From a virus: a stretch of DNA of 38,612 nucleotides. The translations under genes and the position numbers were made by a program. The stretch's first letter is position 1. Each line of letters starts with the position of its first letter. The stretch is taken from the IMG/VR virus record IMGVR_UViG_3300028025_007281, positions 1 to 38,612 of that record; one strand, written 5' to 3'. The notes under the pieces were generated by a model. The model was not told the DNA's origin and searched no databases. It was given only the letters and a program-made list of their open reading frames with translations. Below are positions 8,735 through 15,800 of the stretch, one piece after another.

Positions 8735-9850
8735 CTACTCCATAGGGAACATTAAATGCTTGAAATTAAGATCTTCAACTATGCAGATAGTGTATCCATT
8801 GTAATCATAAAACGACAATATTGTATCGTCTTTATTGATGATATCCAGGACCTTAATAAAGTGATTTACAAGATAAGACGCTTCAAATTCAACAATATCT
8901 TCTGATAGTTGAATCTTGTCAATAACAGCTCCTTTTTCATTATTAGAGCTTGAAAAAATCAGTTGACTACCTGAGCTCTTCATAAAGAAATTATGGTTGC
9001 TACTAATACTTGATATAAACCTCAAAGACTTTAAGATGTCATTCTTGTTGATTTCAAAACTTGTGATAAGTTCAGAGTTGTCAAAAAATTGATTGAAGGT
9101 ATTGTATACACTTTGATGGGTATTGTTTTCAATGGCACATGAAAAGCCACCATTTTCCCATAAAATATAAAACTTACCTTTATGAACAGTGTATTTACTG
9201 GAAGTCTTGGATATGAACTCTTTCATCAATTCTGCTTGAGCTTTTGATATTAAGAAAGAGTTGTCGCCATCATATTTTTCGCCAAACATAGAAATTCTAT
9301 GCTTGTCTGAAGATTGAGAATTAAAATTATTATCTTTGATGAAAAACATAATTGATGTATATGGGTATTCATCATAATCTGGTGCGCAAGAAAATGAAGA
9401 ATACTTGATAGCATTTAGTAAATTATTCACATCAAGGTCTAAGAATGTATTATTGTCTAAAAGAAATAAATCTTGAAAATTGATATTTTCAGACTCAACA
9501 TTTGAGGTCTTAAGTGAAACTCTGGTCTTTTTATTTCCAAATACCAACTGGTTTTCATCAAACAAAATACTGAATTGAATTTCATTAGATGGAAAATTAG
9601 ATAGTGCGTTGGTAAATGAACTTGCATCTACAGCAAAGCTTCTAAAATCATCTTCAACTTCACAAATATAGCTGTAAGCAGAAGATATTCCATTAGAAAT
9701 GTAAATATAAAGCTTGTTATCAATTGTATGAAAAATCAAACTTTCACTTGATACAGTCTTATTTTCACGAGTAGCAAGCTTCAGTTTTTCGATTTTATTG
9801 AATAACTGAAACTTGTGCAGGTGTTCTAATTTGTCAAGTTTAAATTTCAA
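8735..9850 (-). CDS. dnaN: DNA polymerase III beta sliding clamp
   Basis: A 371-residue processivity clamp, the usual family length (about 370). The N-terminal domain begins MKFKLDKLEHLHKF and shows the repeated clamp-fold pattern. The middle has YSSFSCAPDYDEYPYTSIMF and DKHRISMFG (compare the family's TDGHRLA), and the C-terminus ends YTICIVEDLNFKHLMFPME, close to the family's terminal pocket segment (...MPMR/L). It would tether the phage DnaE. The start is TTG 9850, preceded by AAGGG 8 nt upstream; no other start is available before conserved sequence. The TTG overlaps the TGA stop of the upstream purA-like gene, indicating coupling. Confidence 0.88.
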   Translation of the reverse strand: MKFKLDKLEHLHKFQLFNKIEKLKLATRENKTVSSESLIFHTIDNKLYIYISNGISSAYSYICEVEDDFRSFAVDASSFTNALSNFPSNEIQFSILFDENQLVFGNKKTRVSLKTSNVESENINFQDLFLLDNNTFLDLDVNNLLNAIKYSSFSCAPDYDEYPYTSIMFFIKDNNFNSQSSDKHRISMFGEKYDGDNSFLISKAQAELMKEFISKTSSKYTVHKGKFYILWENGGFSCAIENNTHQSVYNTFNQFFDNSELITSFEINKNDILKSLRFISSISSNHNFFMKSSGSQLIFSSSNNEKGAVIDKIQLSEDIVEFEASYLVNHFIKVLDIINKDDTILSFYDYNGYTICIVEDLNFKHLMFPME

Positions 9851-10845
9851 TGCAGTTGCCCTTGAAATTGGACCAATGTGCCAGGAAGAACATTTCCAAT
9901 TTCTTTACGAATATTATTTACAAATGTATCTTCATTTGCGCAAGAAGTCAACAGATTGTCCTTGTAATAATTCCAAGCACAATCTACTTGCCGAAGCACA
10001 TCCATTTTGTTGATGATTAGCTTTGTAACACCATTCATTTGACAAGCAGTAATTACTTCATCAAGATTTAACCAGTTTATTTGTCTTGGTCGTCCTGTAG
10101 TGGCTCCGTACTCTTGACCAATCTCACGCAATTGTTCAAATCTGTCGTCGTGCATTTGTTGGTATTCTTTGGCTCCAACATAGGTAGAATAACACTTGAT
10201 AACCCCGACAACATTCCATATTTGCTGATAATTGAAACCATTATTTAATACTGCTCCTACTCCGGTGTTTGATGATGTGACATAAGGATAATCGCCAAAG
10301 TCAATGTCAAGCCAATAACCTTGAGCACCTTCAGCTAAAAACTTCTTTGGGGAAGAATGGATAAGACTATACATATCAACGAGATATGATTTTAATTCTG
10401 AAACATCTTTAGCACGAAGACCTGTACGACCAACTTTGTCTTTATAACAAGGGCCATTTCCAGTGCGAGTTGTTCCAATAGTTGTATCTTTGGAATCTTC
10501 GTCAATGTGATCTTGGGTAATTATATGTGCGTTTTCTGCAATTTTTAAAAGCGTTGTGTCAAATCCAAGTCCTTCAAGATACGCAAGTTCGTCAAATAAT
10601 TTTTGCGTATTGATAACACAACCATTACCAATGACACTATGAATGCCATGCAGAATACCACAAGGAACAAGATGTGTAACAATTTTCTCTCCATTGAGGT
10701 AAATTGTATGACCAGCATTTCCGCCTCCATTGAAGCGTACAACGTAATCATATTCACCAGATGCAGCCATTTGATTGGCTATTTTACCTTTGCCTTCATC
10801 GCCATACTGCATACCGATAACTACATCAACAATTGAAGTTTCCAT
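9847..10845 (-). CDS. purA: Adenylosuccinate synthetase, short form
   Basis: A 332-residue member of the PurA/PurZ family, which joins aspartate to IMP (PurA) or to dGMP (PurZ, in 2-aminoadenine phages). Visible are the P-loop QYGDEGKGK with the catalytic Asp, the catalytic His in NAGHT, GNGPCYKDKVGRTGLR, AEGAQG, YPYVTSSNTG, the aspartate-loop-like GATTGRPRQ, and NKMD for guanine recognition. Keeping the Asp and NKxD points to PurA-type chemistry using GTP; PurZ proteins replace that Asp. Length matches PurZ (about 340-370), since the last 90 or so residues of bacterial PurA (about 430) are missing. ATG 10845 is preferred over GTG 10851 because a consensus promoter ends 6 nt before it. Confidence 0.88.
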   Translation of the reverse strand: METSIVDVVIGMQYGDEGKGKIANQMAASGEYDYVVRFNGGGNAGHTIYLNGEKIVTHLVPCGILHGIHSVIGNGCVINTQKLFDELAYLEGLGFDTTLLKIAENAHIITQDHIDEDSKDTTIGTTRTGNGPCYKDKVGRTGLRAKDVSELKSYLVDMYSLIHSSPKKFLAEGAQGYWLDIDFGDYPYVTSSNTGVGAVLNNGFNYQQIWNVVGVIKCYSTYVGAKEYQQMHDDRFEQLREIGQEYGATTGRPRQINWLNLDEVITACQMNGVTKLIINKMDVLRQVDCAWNYYKDNLLTSCANEDTFVNNIRKEIGNVLPGTLVQFQGQLH

Positions 10846-10851
10846 ATGCAC

Positions 10852-10880
10852 ATTCTACTCTATTGTAGAATTGTTGGCAA
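10852..10880 (-). promoter_or_regulatory. Putative promoter with overlapping palindrome for the purA-dnaN unit
   Basis: On the minus strand TTGCCA (10880-10875), 17 nt, then TAGAAT (10857-10852), which is 6 nt before the ATG at 10845. The predicted transcript would begin at the start codon. A 7-bp inverted repeat ATTCTAC (10852-10858) / GTAGAAT (10865-10871) covers the -10 and part of the spacer and could be an operator. Confidence 0.5.
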
Positions 10881-10882
10881 TG

Positions 10883-11563
10883 TTATTCTTGGGGTTTTTT
10901 GTCTAACGGAGCAAACTCTTCTTTTTTAAATTGAATGTAGACTTCGTTTGCTTTTTTTCTTATTCTTGTCAAAGCATTATCCACACATTTGGCAGGAACG
11001 CTTAATGTAATAGATATTTCTTTATATGAAGAATTAGTACCATATTCACTAAAGATTTCAGCTTCTAATGGTGTTAGTTTTTCAAGAAGTTTTTTAGTAT
11101 TTAAATCAAATTCTTCTCTGATTATAATATCTTCTACTAAATTAACTTCAGGGGATTCATCATAAGGATTTTGCTTATCAGGAATAAAATCTGCTAAAGT
11201 TTGTAAATTTCCATCATCCCCAAGAATGATAGGAGCATCTAAAGAAATTGAATCATTCAGCACTGAATTTTTCATTCTTTTAGCAGATGAAATGGCAGTG
11301 GCAAGGTGTCTTTTGCAAACAAGATTTACACAAAAATTCTTAAATGAAGTGTCCTTGGTGCAATCATAAGAGTTTACAGCTTTGAAAACTCCAAGACGTA
11401 ATTCTTGCATTACATCTTCACGATCACCACCAAGGATAAAATAATGACCGGCAATCTTACGTAGATCACCATCAACCATCTTAAGCAGTTGCTTAAATGA
11501 TTTTTCGTCACCCTTTTTAGCTTTATTTACTAATCTAACAATTTTTGGATCTTCGGTTGCCAT
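10883..11563 (-). CDS. Sigma factor resembling Bacillus SigH
   Basis: A 226-residue sigma-70 family factor with marked likeness to SigH (Spo0H). Region 2 contains YFILGGDREDVMQELRLGVF and KAVNSYD, TSFKNFCVNLVCKRHLATAI and SSAKRMKN (SigH: GADREDIVQEG..., TSFKAFAELCITRQIITAI). Next comes a linker with SLDAPI. Region 4 contains LTPLEAEIFSEY and YKEISITLSVPAKCVDNALT, then RIRKKA. It should reprogram host RNA polymerase. It sits between dnaX and the purA-like gene; no Shine-Dalgarno is obvious. The likeness to SigH is from memory of the family and has not been scored by alignment. Confidence 0.85.
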   Translation of the reverse strand: MATEDPKIVRLVNKAKKGDEKSFKQLLKMVDGDLRKIAGHYFILGGDREDVMQELRLGVFKAVNSYDCTKDTSFKNFCVNLVCKRHLATAISSAKRMKNSVLNDSISLDAPIILGDDGNLQTLADFIPDKQNPYDESPEVNLVEDIIIREEFDLNTKKLLEKLTPLEAEIFSEYGTNSSYKEISITLSVPAKCVDNALTRIRKKANEVYIQFKKEEFAPLDKKPQE

Positions 11564-11587
11564 ATTGCCAATACCGAAGGCAGTAAT

Positions 11588-12637
11588 CTATTTTTTATCA
11601 TTTACGCTTGAATTTGCGTACCAATCAATAATTTTGAGTAACCCAGTCATTGCGACAAGATCCTCTGATACAGTTTGCCTTATATTACAGGTTATGTTAT
11701 ACAACTGTTCTGTTATTTCAACAATTTTCATTGTATTTACATTCTTGGCAATATTTTCTATGTCAGGATCTCTATCAACCTTCTTAATTTTCAACGCAAC
11801 ATATCTAAAAGCATCCATAAATATAGTAGAAGTCTCTAAAATTAAGCTATTTATATCTCTTCCCTCTAATTTTGACGCTTCAATTATTCTACAAGCTTCA
11901 CTTCTGTTGCAATTTACAATTGAATAAGCTAATTCCTTGGCTACATTTTTCGGGGATCTATTAAATAGCTCTCTTGCATTATCTTCTGTAATATCCAATA
12001 CAGAAAGTTGCTCAAGAATAGATAAAGCAGTTCTTGCACTACCTTCAGCTTCTTTAGTAATTAGTTTCAATGCATCAATTTCGTATTCCAAAGATTCTTT
12101 TTCACAGACATTGGATAAAATAGAAATTAAGTCACTTTCACTTAGTTTTCTTAGGTTAAAGGTTTGACATCGAGTTCTGATAGCTCTCAATATTTTATTA
12201 GGTTCTGTGGTGCAAAAGAAAAACTTTACTACAGCCGGAGGCTCTTCAGTAATCTTAATTAATGAAGTTTGAGCTTGAGTTGTGAGCATATGACACTCAT
12301 CTAATATGAATATTTTATATTTACCAGATATAGGAGATAATCGAGCTAATTGCAATATATTATCTCTAACATGATCAATGCCATTATTTACAGCGCAGTT
12401 GATTTCATAAACATCAGGATGAGCATCATTGATAATTGAAGTTTTTGTATCTTCATCATTACCAATCAAAGATATAGCAGCAACTCTTGCAAGGGTAGTT
12501 TTACCTGTACCAGGAGGTCCAGCAAGAATATAAGCATGAGAAGTTTTATTTAATTCAATCTGCTTTTGTAATATATTTGCAGATGGACCTTTTATATCTT
12601 CAAAGCAGCTTGGTCTATATTTATTGTAAAAACTCAT
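11588..12637 (-). CDS. dnaX: DNA polymerase III gamma subunit (DnaX-type clamp loader ATPase)
   Basis: A 349-residue AAA+ ATPase that loads the beta clamp. Walker A is GPPGTGKTT at 40-48, Walker B is LDECHML at 112-118, sensor 1 is FCTTEPNKI, the arginine finger is in RTRC (about 154-157), and sensor 2 is GSARTALSILEQ. The four-cysteine zinc module of bacterial DnaX is missing: the segment before DVYEIN is short and Cys-free. There is no tau extension, so it corresponds to a gamma-only form. Its ATG overlaps the TGA of gene 12634-13110 (ATGA). With the probable delta and the beta clamp in the same region, only delta-prime was not seen. Confidence 0.92.
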   Translation of the reverse strand: MSFYNKYRPSCFEDIKGPSANILQKQIELNKTSHAYILAGPPGTGKTTLARVAAISLIGNDEDTKTSIINDAHPDVYEINCAVNNGIDHVRDNILQLARLSPISGKYKIFILDECHMLTTQAQTSLIKITEEPPAVVKFFFCTTEPNKILRAIRTRCQTFNLRKLSESDLISILSNVCEKESLEYEIDALKLITKEAEGSARTALSILEQLSVLDITEDNARELFNRSPKNVAKELAYSIVNCNRSEACRIIEASKLEGRDINSLILETSTIFMDAFRYVALKIKKVDRDPDIENIAKNVNTMKIVEITEQLYNITCNIRQTVSEDLVAMTGLLKIIDWYANSSVNDKK

Positions 12638-13110
12638 TCTTGATCATCCATTGGAATTATTAATGGTAGTGTATCTTTTCCAAGAAGAGATGGCAAATTA
12701 TCTTTGACTTCCCAATATGGACCAAAGCCAGTTCTGACAAAGTATTCAATAATAAAACCATAATCCATAACATCAAAAGATCTAATTTTGCCTTCTCCTT
12801 GCGGTGAAACAGAATAAAGACACTTAAAAATTATCCATTGTTTCTTAGAATCTTCAAGTTCTTCCCAAAGATCTTGATAAACAGCCAAACAATAATTCTT
12901 CATTTTATTTTGGGAAGAAATTATTTCTCTCACCCATGATTGAGTAACGCCACTCATTTGATAAGGAGCTGCTTTTTTAGGCTTGTAACCAATCATTTCA
13001 GCAAAGTAAATTTCATCAAGATTTACATATCCAATAAATGGAAAATATCTCTCTTGCAATTTCTTTGCTAATTCGTAATTATCTTTAGACTCTATGTATT
13101 CAATATTCAT
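12634..13110 (-). CDS. Metallopeptidase-like protein with catalytic motif lost
   Basis: A 158-residue protein. Its second half follows the outline I recall for phage putative metallopeptidases: a strand with LAVYQDLWEEL, a helix that should carry HExxH, then a HDVxEF-type motif and a Gly/Trp end. Here the HExxH site reads FKCLY (95-99) and the second motif reads FDVMDYGFIIEY (112-123), so the zinc ligands are absent. This suggests a catalytically dead member with a binding role. The assignment depends on pattern memory and could be wrong. It starts at 13110, divergent from the plus-strand glycosyltransferase, and is coupled to dnaX by ATGA. Confidence 0.45.
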   Translation of the reverse strand: MNIEYIESKDNYELAKKLQERYFPFIGYVNLDEIYFAEMIGYKPKKAAPYQMSGVTQSWVREIISSQNKMKNYCLAVYQDLWEELEDSKKQWIIFKCLYSVSPQGEGKIRSFDVMDYGFIIEYFVRTGFGPYWEVKDNLPSLLGKDTLPLIIPMDDQE

Positions 13111-13140
13111 TTGTATAATCTTACCATAAGAGGATTATTC
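13111..13140. promoter_or_regulatory. Divergent start region
   Basis: Only 30 bases separate two divergent genes. On the plus strand TATAAT (13114-13119) and the Shine-Dalgarno AAGAGGA (13128-13134) precede ATG 13141. On the minus strand TAAGAT lies 7 nt before ATG 13110 and no Shine-Dalgarno is present. No good -35 is visible for either. Confidence 0.35.
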
Positions 13141-14025
13141 ATGCATAGAGGATACAAAGTAGTTTCAGTCACCCCTGCAGGAAGAAAAAAATACCTTAGA
13201 ATTTTACATAGCTATTTAATCAAATGTAGGCATATTATTGACGGGCATGTATTTTGGGTGCATACAAAAGAACCTGAAGATATTGAATATATGCAAAGTT
13301 TAGTAAATGAATATCCTGATTTTTACTCAATGCAGTATTTGCCAAATCATGATGAAATTACTTTTGATAATGTAAAAAATCAGATATTCAGATTCTTTGA
13401 TTATACTAAAGATCCTAATACAATTTACGTAAGATTTGATGATGATATTGTTTTTATAGATGTGGATGAACTACAAAATTTTATTGATTTTAGAATTGAT
13501 AATCCTGATAATTTTGTAGTGTTTGCAAACATCATAAATAATGGTATTTGCATGAAGCTACTGCAATCAGGAAGAGTTTTAAATCCAATACTACCTACAT
13601 TAGAAATGAGGTTTGACAATCAGTCTTGGGGCAATTGGATATTTGCATATATCACTCATAAAGATTTTTATATGGATGTAAAATCAGGATATTTAGACAA
13701 ATACAGATACCACTATGCAAATTTACCAGAACTTTCATATACGAGTATAAACTGTTTTTCATTCTTTGGTAGAGATTTTAAGAACTTCAATTATGATTTT
13801 GAATACAAAGACTTTACTATGACAGAAAACGGGAAAGAGTATTATCCTGACGAAGAAGTTTGGATTTCAGTGCTCAAACCTGAAAGAATTAAAAAGTTTA
13901 ACGCTATTTATGGCGGGTTTGTTGTTTCACATTTTGCATTTGGTGTGCAAAGAATGTTGTTAGAAGCAACTGAAGATAATATCTGCTTGAGATTGTATGA
14001 AGATTTAGCTGGCTTAAAAGAATAA
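13141..14025 (+). CDS. Glycosyltransferase, GT-A-like
   Basis: A 294-residue protein with a glycosyltransferase outline. The N-terminus YKVVSVTPAGRKKYLRILHS matches a GT-A first strand and nucleotide-binding loop. YVRFDDDIVFID at 96-107 carries the DxD-type metal-binding acids. A later aromatic, charged region includes DEEVWISVL. It probably transfers a sugar to a phage or host acceptor; donor and acceptor are unknown, and UDP-galactofuranose from glf is one possibility. ATG 13141 (second Met of a longer TTG frame) is chosen for its AAGAGGA. It is one of only two plus-strand genes, sits between a divergent start and a strong terminator, and so looks like a self-contained cargo gene. Confidence 0.75.
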   Translation: MHRGYKVVSVTPAGRKKYLRILHSYLIKCRHIIDGHVFWVHTKEPEDIEYMQSLVNEYPDFYSMQYLPNHDEITFDNVKNQIFRFFDYTKDPNTIYVRFDDDIVFIDVDELQNFIDFRIDNPDNFVVFANIINNGICMKLLQSGRVLNPILPTLEMRFDNQSWGNWIFAYITHKDFYMDVKSGYLDKYRYHYANLPELSYTSINCFSFFGRDFKNFNYDFEYKDFTMTENGKEYYPDEEVWISVLKPERIKKFNAIYGGFVVSHFAFGVQRMLLEATEDNICLRLYEDLAGLKE

Positions 14026-14050
14026 AGACCCCTGACAAGGGGTCTTTATT
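14021..14050. terminator. Bidirectional terminator between convergent genes
   Basis: A perfect 12-bp stem AATAAAGACCCC (14021-14032) / GGGGTCTTTATT (14039-14050), loop TGACAA. It overlaps the stop codon of the plus-strand glycosyltransferase and ends just before the stop of minus-strand gene 14052-14384, so it serves both. Confidence 0.88.
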
Positions 14051-14051
14051 C

Positions 14052-14384
14052 TTAGAATGACAATTGAGTTACTGCCACTACTTGACCAGATTCATCCCTA
14101 ACAGCAGTGGGGCCAGTATCAACACAGAAAACATCTTCTCTGCTAAATGGAATAAAGTCCATACATATCCTACTTACGATGTAATACACACCTTCTTCAG
14201 GCTCAGGAAGATTAATCACTTTGACAAATTGTGTTTCAGCAATTGGTATTCCAGCAACTTTTCCAATAATTGTTTGCTTGGTTTCTACATGACAAGGCTC
14301 ATCTGCTTTAGGAAAAGTTCCATGTCCTGAAATTGTAATATCATGTCCTATCAGATTTACAAACTTCTTGAATTCTGAATACAT
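14052..14384 (-). CDS. Small conserved-looking protein of unknown function
   Basis: A 110-residue protein. The pattern NLIGHDITI...(mid) VETKQTIIGKVAGIPI...VKVINLPEPEEGVYYIVSRI...FSREDVFCVDTGPTAVRDESG resembles a family of small phage and bacterial proteins with a central LPEPxxGxxYIVS motif; I cannot give the family a secure name or function. Beta-rich, no membrane segment. Its ATG overlaps the dUTPase stop (TAATG), and AGGGA precedes it. Coupling to dUTPase hints at nucleotide metabolism or host takeover, but that is context only. Confidence 0.6.
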   Translation of the reverse strand: MYSEFKKFVNLIGHDITISGHGTFPKADEPCHVETKQTIIGKVAGIPIAETQFVKVINLPEPEEGVYYIVSRICMDFIPFSREDVFCVDTGPTAVRDESGQVVAVTQLSF

Positions 14385-14911
14385 TATTTCCCTGTGCTTC
14401 CCAATCCACCAGTTCTTGATTGATTAGCTGTTTTGGAAAACTCTTCAACCTCAACAAGATCATGTTCTGCGAGCTTAGCTACAACCATTTGAGCAATCCT
14501 ATCTCCGTGATTGATAGCAAATGGCATTCTGTTATGATTGATAAGAATTACCTTAAGTTCGAAATTCTCACCATCACCAGAGTAATCACAATCAATAGTT
14601 CCAGGAGTGTTCAGTACAGTGACACCATGTTTTGCAGCCAAACCTGATCTTGGACGAATTTGAATTTCATATCCTTCTGGAATATTTACATTTAAACCAG
14701 TTGGAATGATTGCTGTGTTGTTAGGGTGAATCATCATCCCAGTTGTATAGTCAGGAATACAAGCACAAAGATCATATCCAGCAGCGCCTTCAGTAGCTTT
14801 CTTAGGAATTACTGCGCCTTCTTTAAAAGCTTTGATTTCAACTTTAGCTTTATAAGTGTTGATGGTATTTGTGTTTGTTACCGAAATAGTTCCACTTGCT
14901 GCTCTTGCCAT
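14384..14911 (-). CDS. dut: dUTP diphosphatase (trimeric dUTPase)
   Basis: A 175-residue homotrimeric dUTPase that hydrolyses dUTP to dUMP, keeping uracil out of DNA and feeding dTMP synthesis. All five motifs are visible: I AAGYDLCA (43-50), II RPRSGLA (86-92), III NTPGTIDCDYSGD (101-113) with the catalytic Asp, IV GDRIAQM (136-142) and V RTGGLGSTG (166-174). About 20 extra Thr/Asn-rich residues precede the fold. Motif III has SGDGENFE where most members have RGE, a small local change. GAGG precedes the ATG, which overlaps the stop of the upstream gene. It fits with the RNR genes nearby. Confidence 0.95.
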   Translation of the reverse strand: MARAASGTISVTNTNTINTYKAKVEIKAFKEGAVIPKKATEGAAGYDLCACIPDYTTGMMIHPNNTAIIPTGLNVNIPEGYEIQIRPRSGLAAKHGVTVLNTPGTIDCDYSGDGENFELKVILINHNRMPFAINHGDRIAQMVVAKLAEHDLVEVEEFSKTANQSRTGGLGSTGK

Positions 14912-15240
14912 TATTTAGCCTCTTCAGTTTCTTCTTCAATCATGATAGTTTGAGCATTGATTTCTTCATTTTCTGGGTTGAATACAAGAGTCAAAGGTGT
15001 TTCTCTTGATTTCAAATTTATAGCGAAGTTTATCAATTCTCTTCCTTCAAGATATCTTTTCATGTTTGTTATCTCTTTTATATCATCTAATGAAAGAGAT
15101 GTCGTGTATATTCTTGAATTTTTTGTATCTTGTAATTGCAACCAAACGAATTGAGTGCTTTTTGGTTCATCATCAGTGCCCTCGTCTTCTTTAAGTGCTG
15201 CATCAAGTATCAAAACTTCTCTTGCTACTAAGTTTGCCAT
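14911..15240 (-). CDS. Hypothetical protein, first gene of the dUTPase unit
   Basis: A 109-residue protein not recognised. It is beta-rich at the N-terminus (LVAREVLILDAAL, TQFVWLQLQD, SRIYTTSLSL) and ends in an acidic tail (MIEEETEEAK), an arrangement that could be a small OB-like or binding domain. It leads the three-gene minus unit with dUTPase and gene 14052-14384. There is no Shine-Dalgarno; a good promoter ends 6 nt before its ATG, so the mRNA may be leaderless. Confidence 0.6.
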   Translation of the reverse strand: MANLVAREVLILDAALKEDEGTDDEPKSTQFVWLQLQDTKNSRIYTTSLSLDDIKEITNMKRYLEGRELINFAINLKSRETPLTLVFNPENEEINAQTIMIEEETEEAK

Positions 15241-15246
15241 AAAAGG

Positions 15247-15275
15247 ATTATATCTTTCTTTGCAATAAAAGTAAA
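15247..15275 (-). promoter_or_regulatory. Putative sigma70-type promoter for the dUTPase unit
   Basis: On the minus strand TTTACT (15275-15270), a 17-nt spacer and a perfect TATAAT (15252-15247). The ATG at 15240 begins 6 nt further on, so the predicted transcript starts at the start codon. It lies in the 38-base gap between divergent genes, where a promoter is required. Confidence 0.55.
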
Positions 15276-15278
15276 CTT

Positions 15279-15767
15279 ATGTGGTACAAGAAAGCTCAAA
15301 ATTATTACAGTAGCATGTTTGAAAATACTTTGAACAATGAGGAAAAAGCAGTATTTGATAAACTTATATCCTTGAGATCAAAAATTGCACAAGCAGCACA
15401 GTTAGTATATGACGAATGGGATCCAAGTGATGTAGATACATATGCTAACGGTGGAATATGTAACTTGATTGCTCCTGAAATAGCATCTGTAGTGCAAAAA
15501 GCTTTTCCAGAGTATATTGTTTTAACTGCTTTATATGAAAGCCCAAATCATGAATATGTACAGCTAATAATTGCATCAGATGAAGAGTTTTATGAAGAAT
15601 CAATTGACAAAAATGTATCAGTTTTTGATATTGACATTCCTTACAACATTTACGAGATTCATAATTCAGAATATGATTGGTCAAAAATTGAAAATGTTAC
15701 ATTTGTTGAAAACGATGTAGTAATTGAAAAAAATTCTTATAGATTGTCAGACATTAGATACGATTAA
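15279..15767 (+). CDS. Possible cysteine-peptidase-like protein
   Basis: A 162-residue protein whose N-terminus MWYKKAQ resembles a short leader I recall from many uncultured-phage proteins. The body shows AQLVYDEWDPSDVDTYANGG followed by ICNLIAPEIASVV, then NHEYVQLIIAS and SVFDIDIPYNIYEI. A Cys at 61 at a helix start, His 91 on a strand and Asp 117/119 could form a papain-like triad, but this is inferred from order only and no activity is claimed. It is an isolated plus-strand gene with its own terminator, similar in layout to the glycosyltransferase 1.3 kb to the left. Possible anti-host or defence-related cargo. Confidence 0.5.
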   Translation: MWYKKAQNYYSSMFENTLNNEEKAVFDKLISLRSKIAQAAQLVYDEWDPSDVDTYANGGICNLIAPEIASVVQKAFPEYIVLTALYESPNHEYVQLIIASDEEFYEESIDKNVSVFDIDIPYNIYEIHNSEYDWSKIENVTFVENDVVIEKNSYRLSDIRYD

Positions 15768-15770
15768 TAA

Positions 15771-15798
15771 AAAAAGAGGGGATTTCTCCCCTCTTTTT
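15771..15798. terminator. Bidirectional terminator between convergent genes
   Basis: An 11-bp perfect stem AAAAAGAGGGG (15771-15781) / CCCCTCTTTTT (15788-15798) with loop ATTTCT. A-rich and T-rich arms make it functional on both strands. It lies between the plus-strand gene 15279-15767 and the end of nrdA. Confidence 0.88.
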
Positions 15799-15800
15799 AG

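Noticed and set aside
9847-10845. Calling the synthetase PurZ and the phage a 2-aminoadenine phage
   Set aside because: The Asp in GDEGKGK and the NKMD guanine motif are PurA-like, and no DatZ, MazZ or DpoZ is visible; length alone is not enough.
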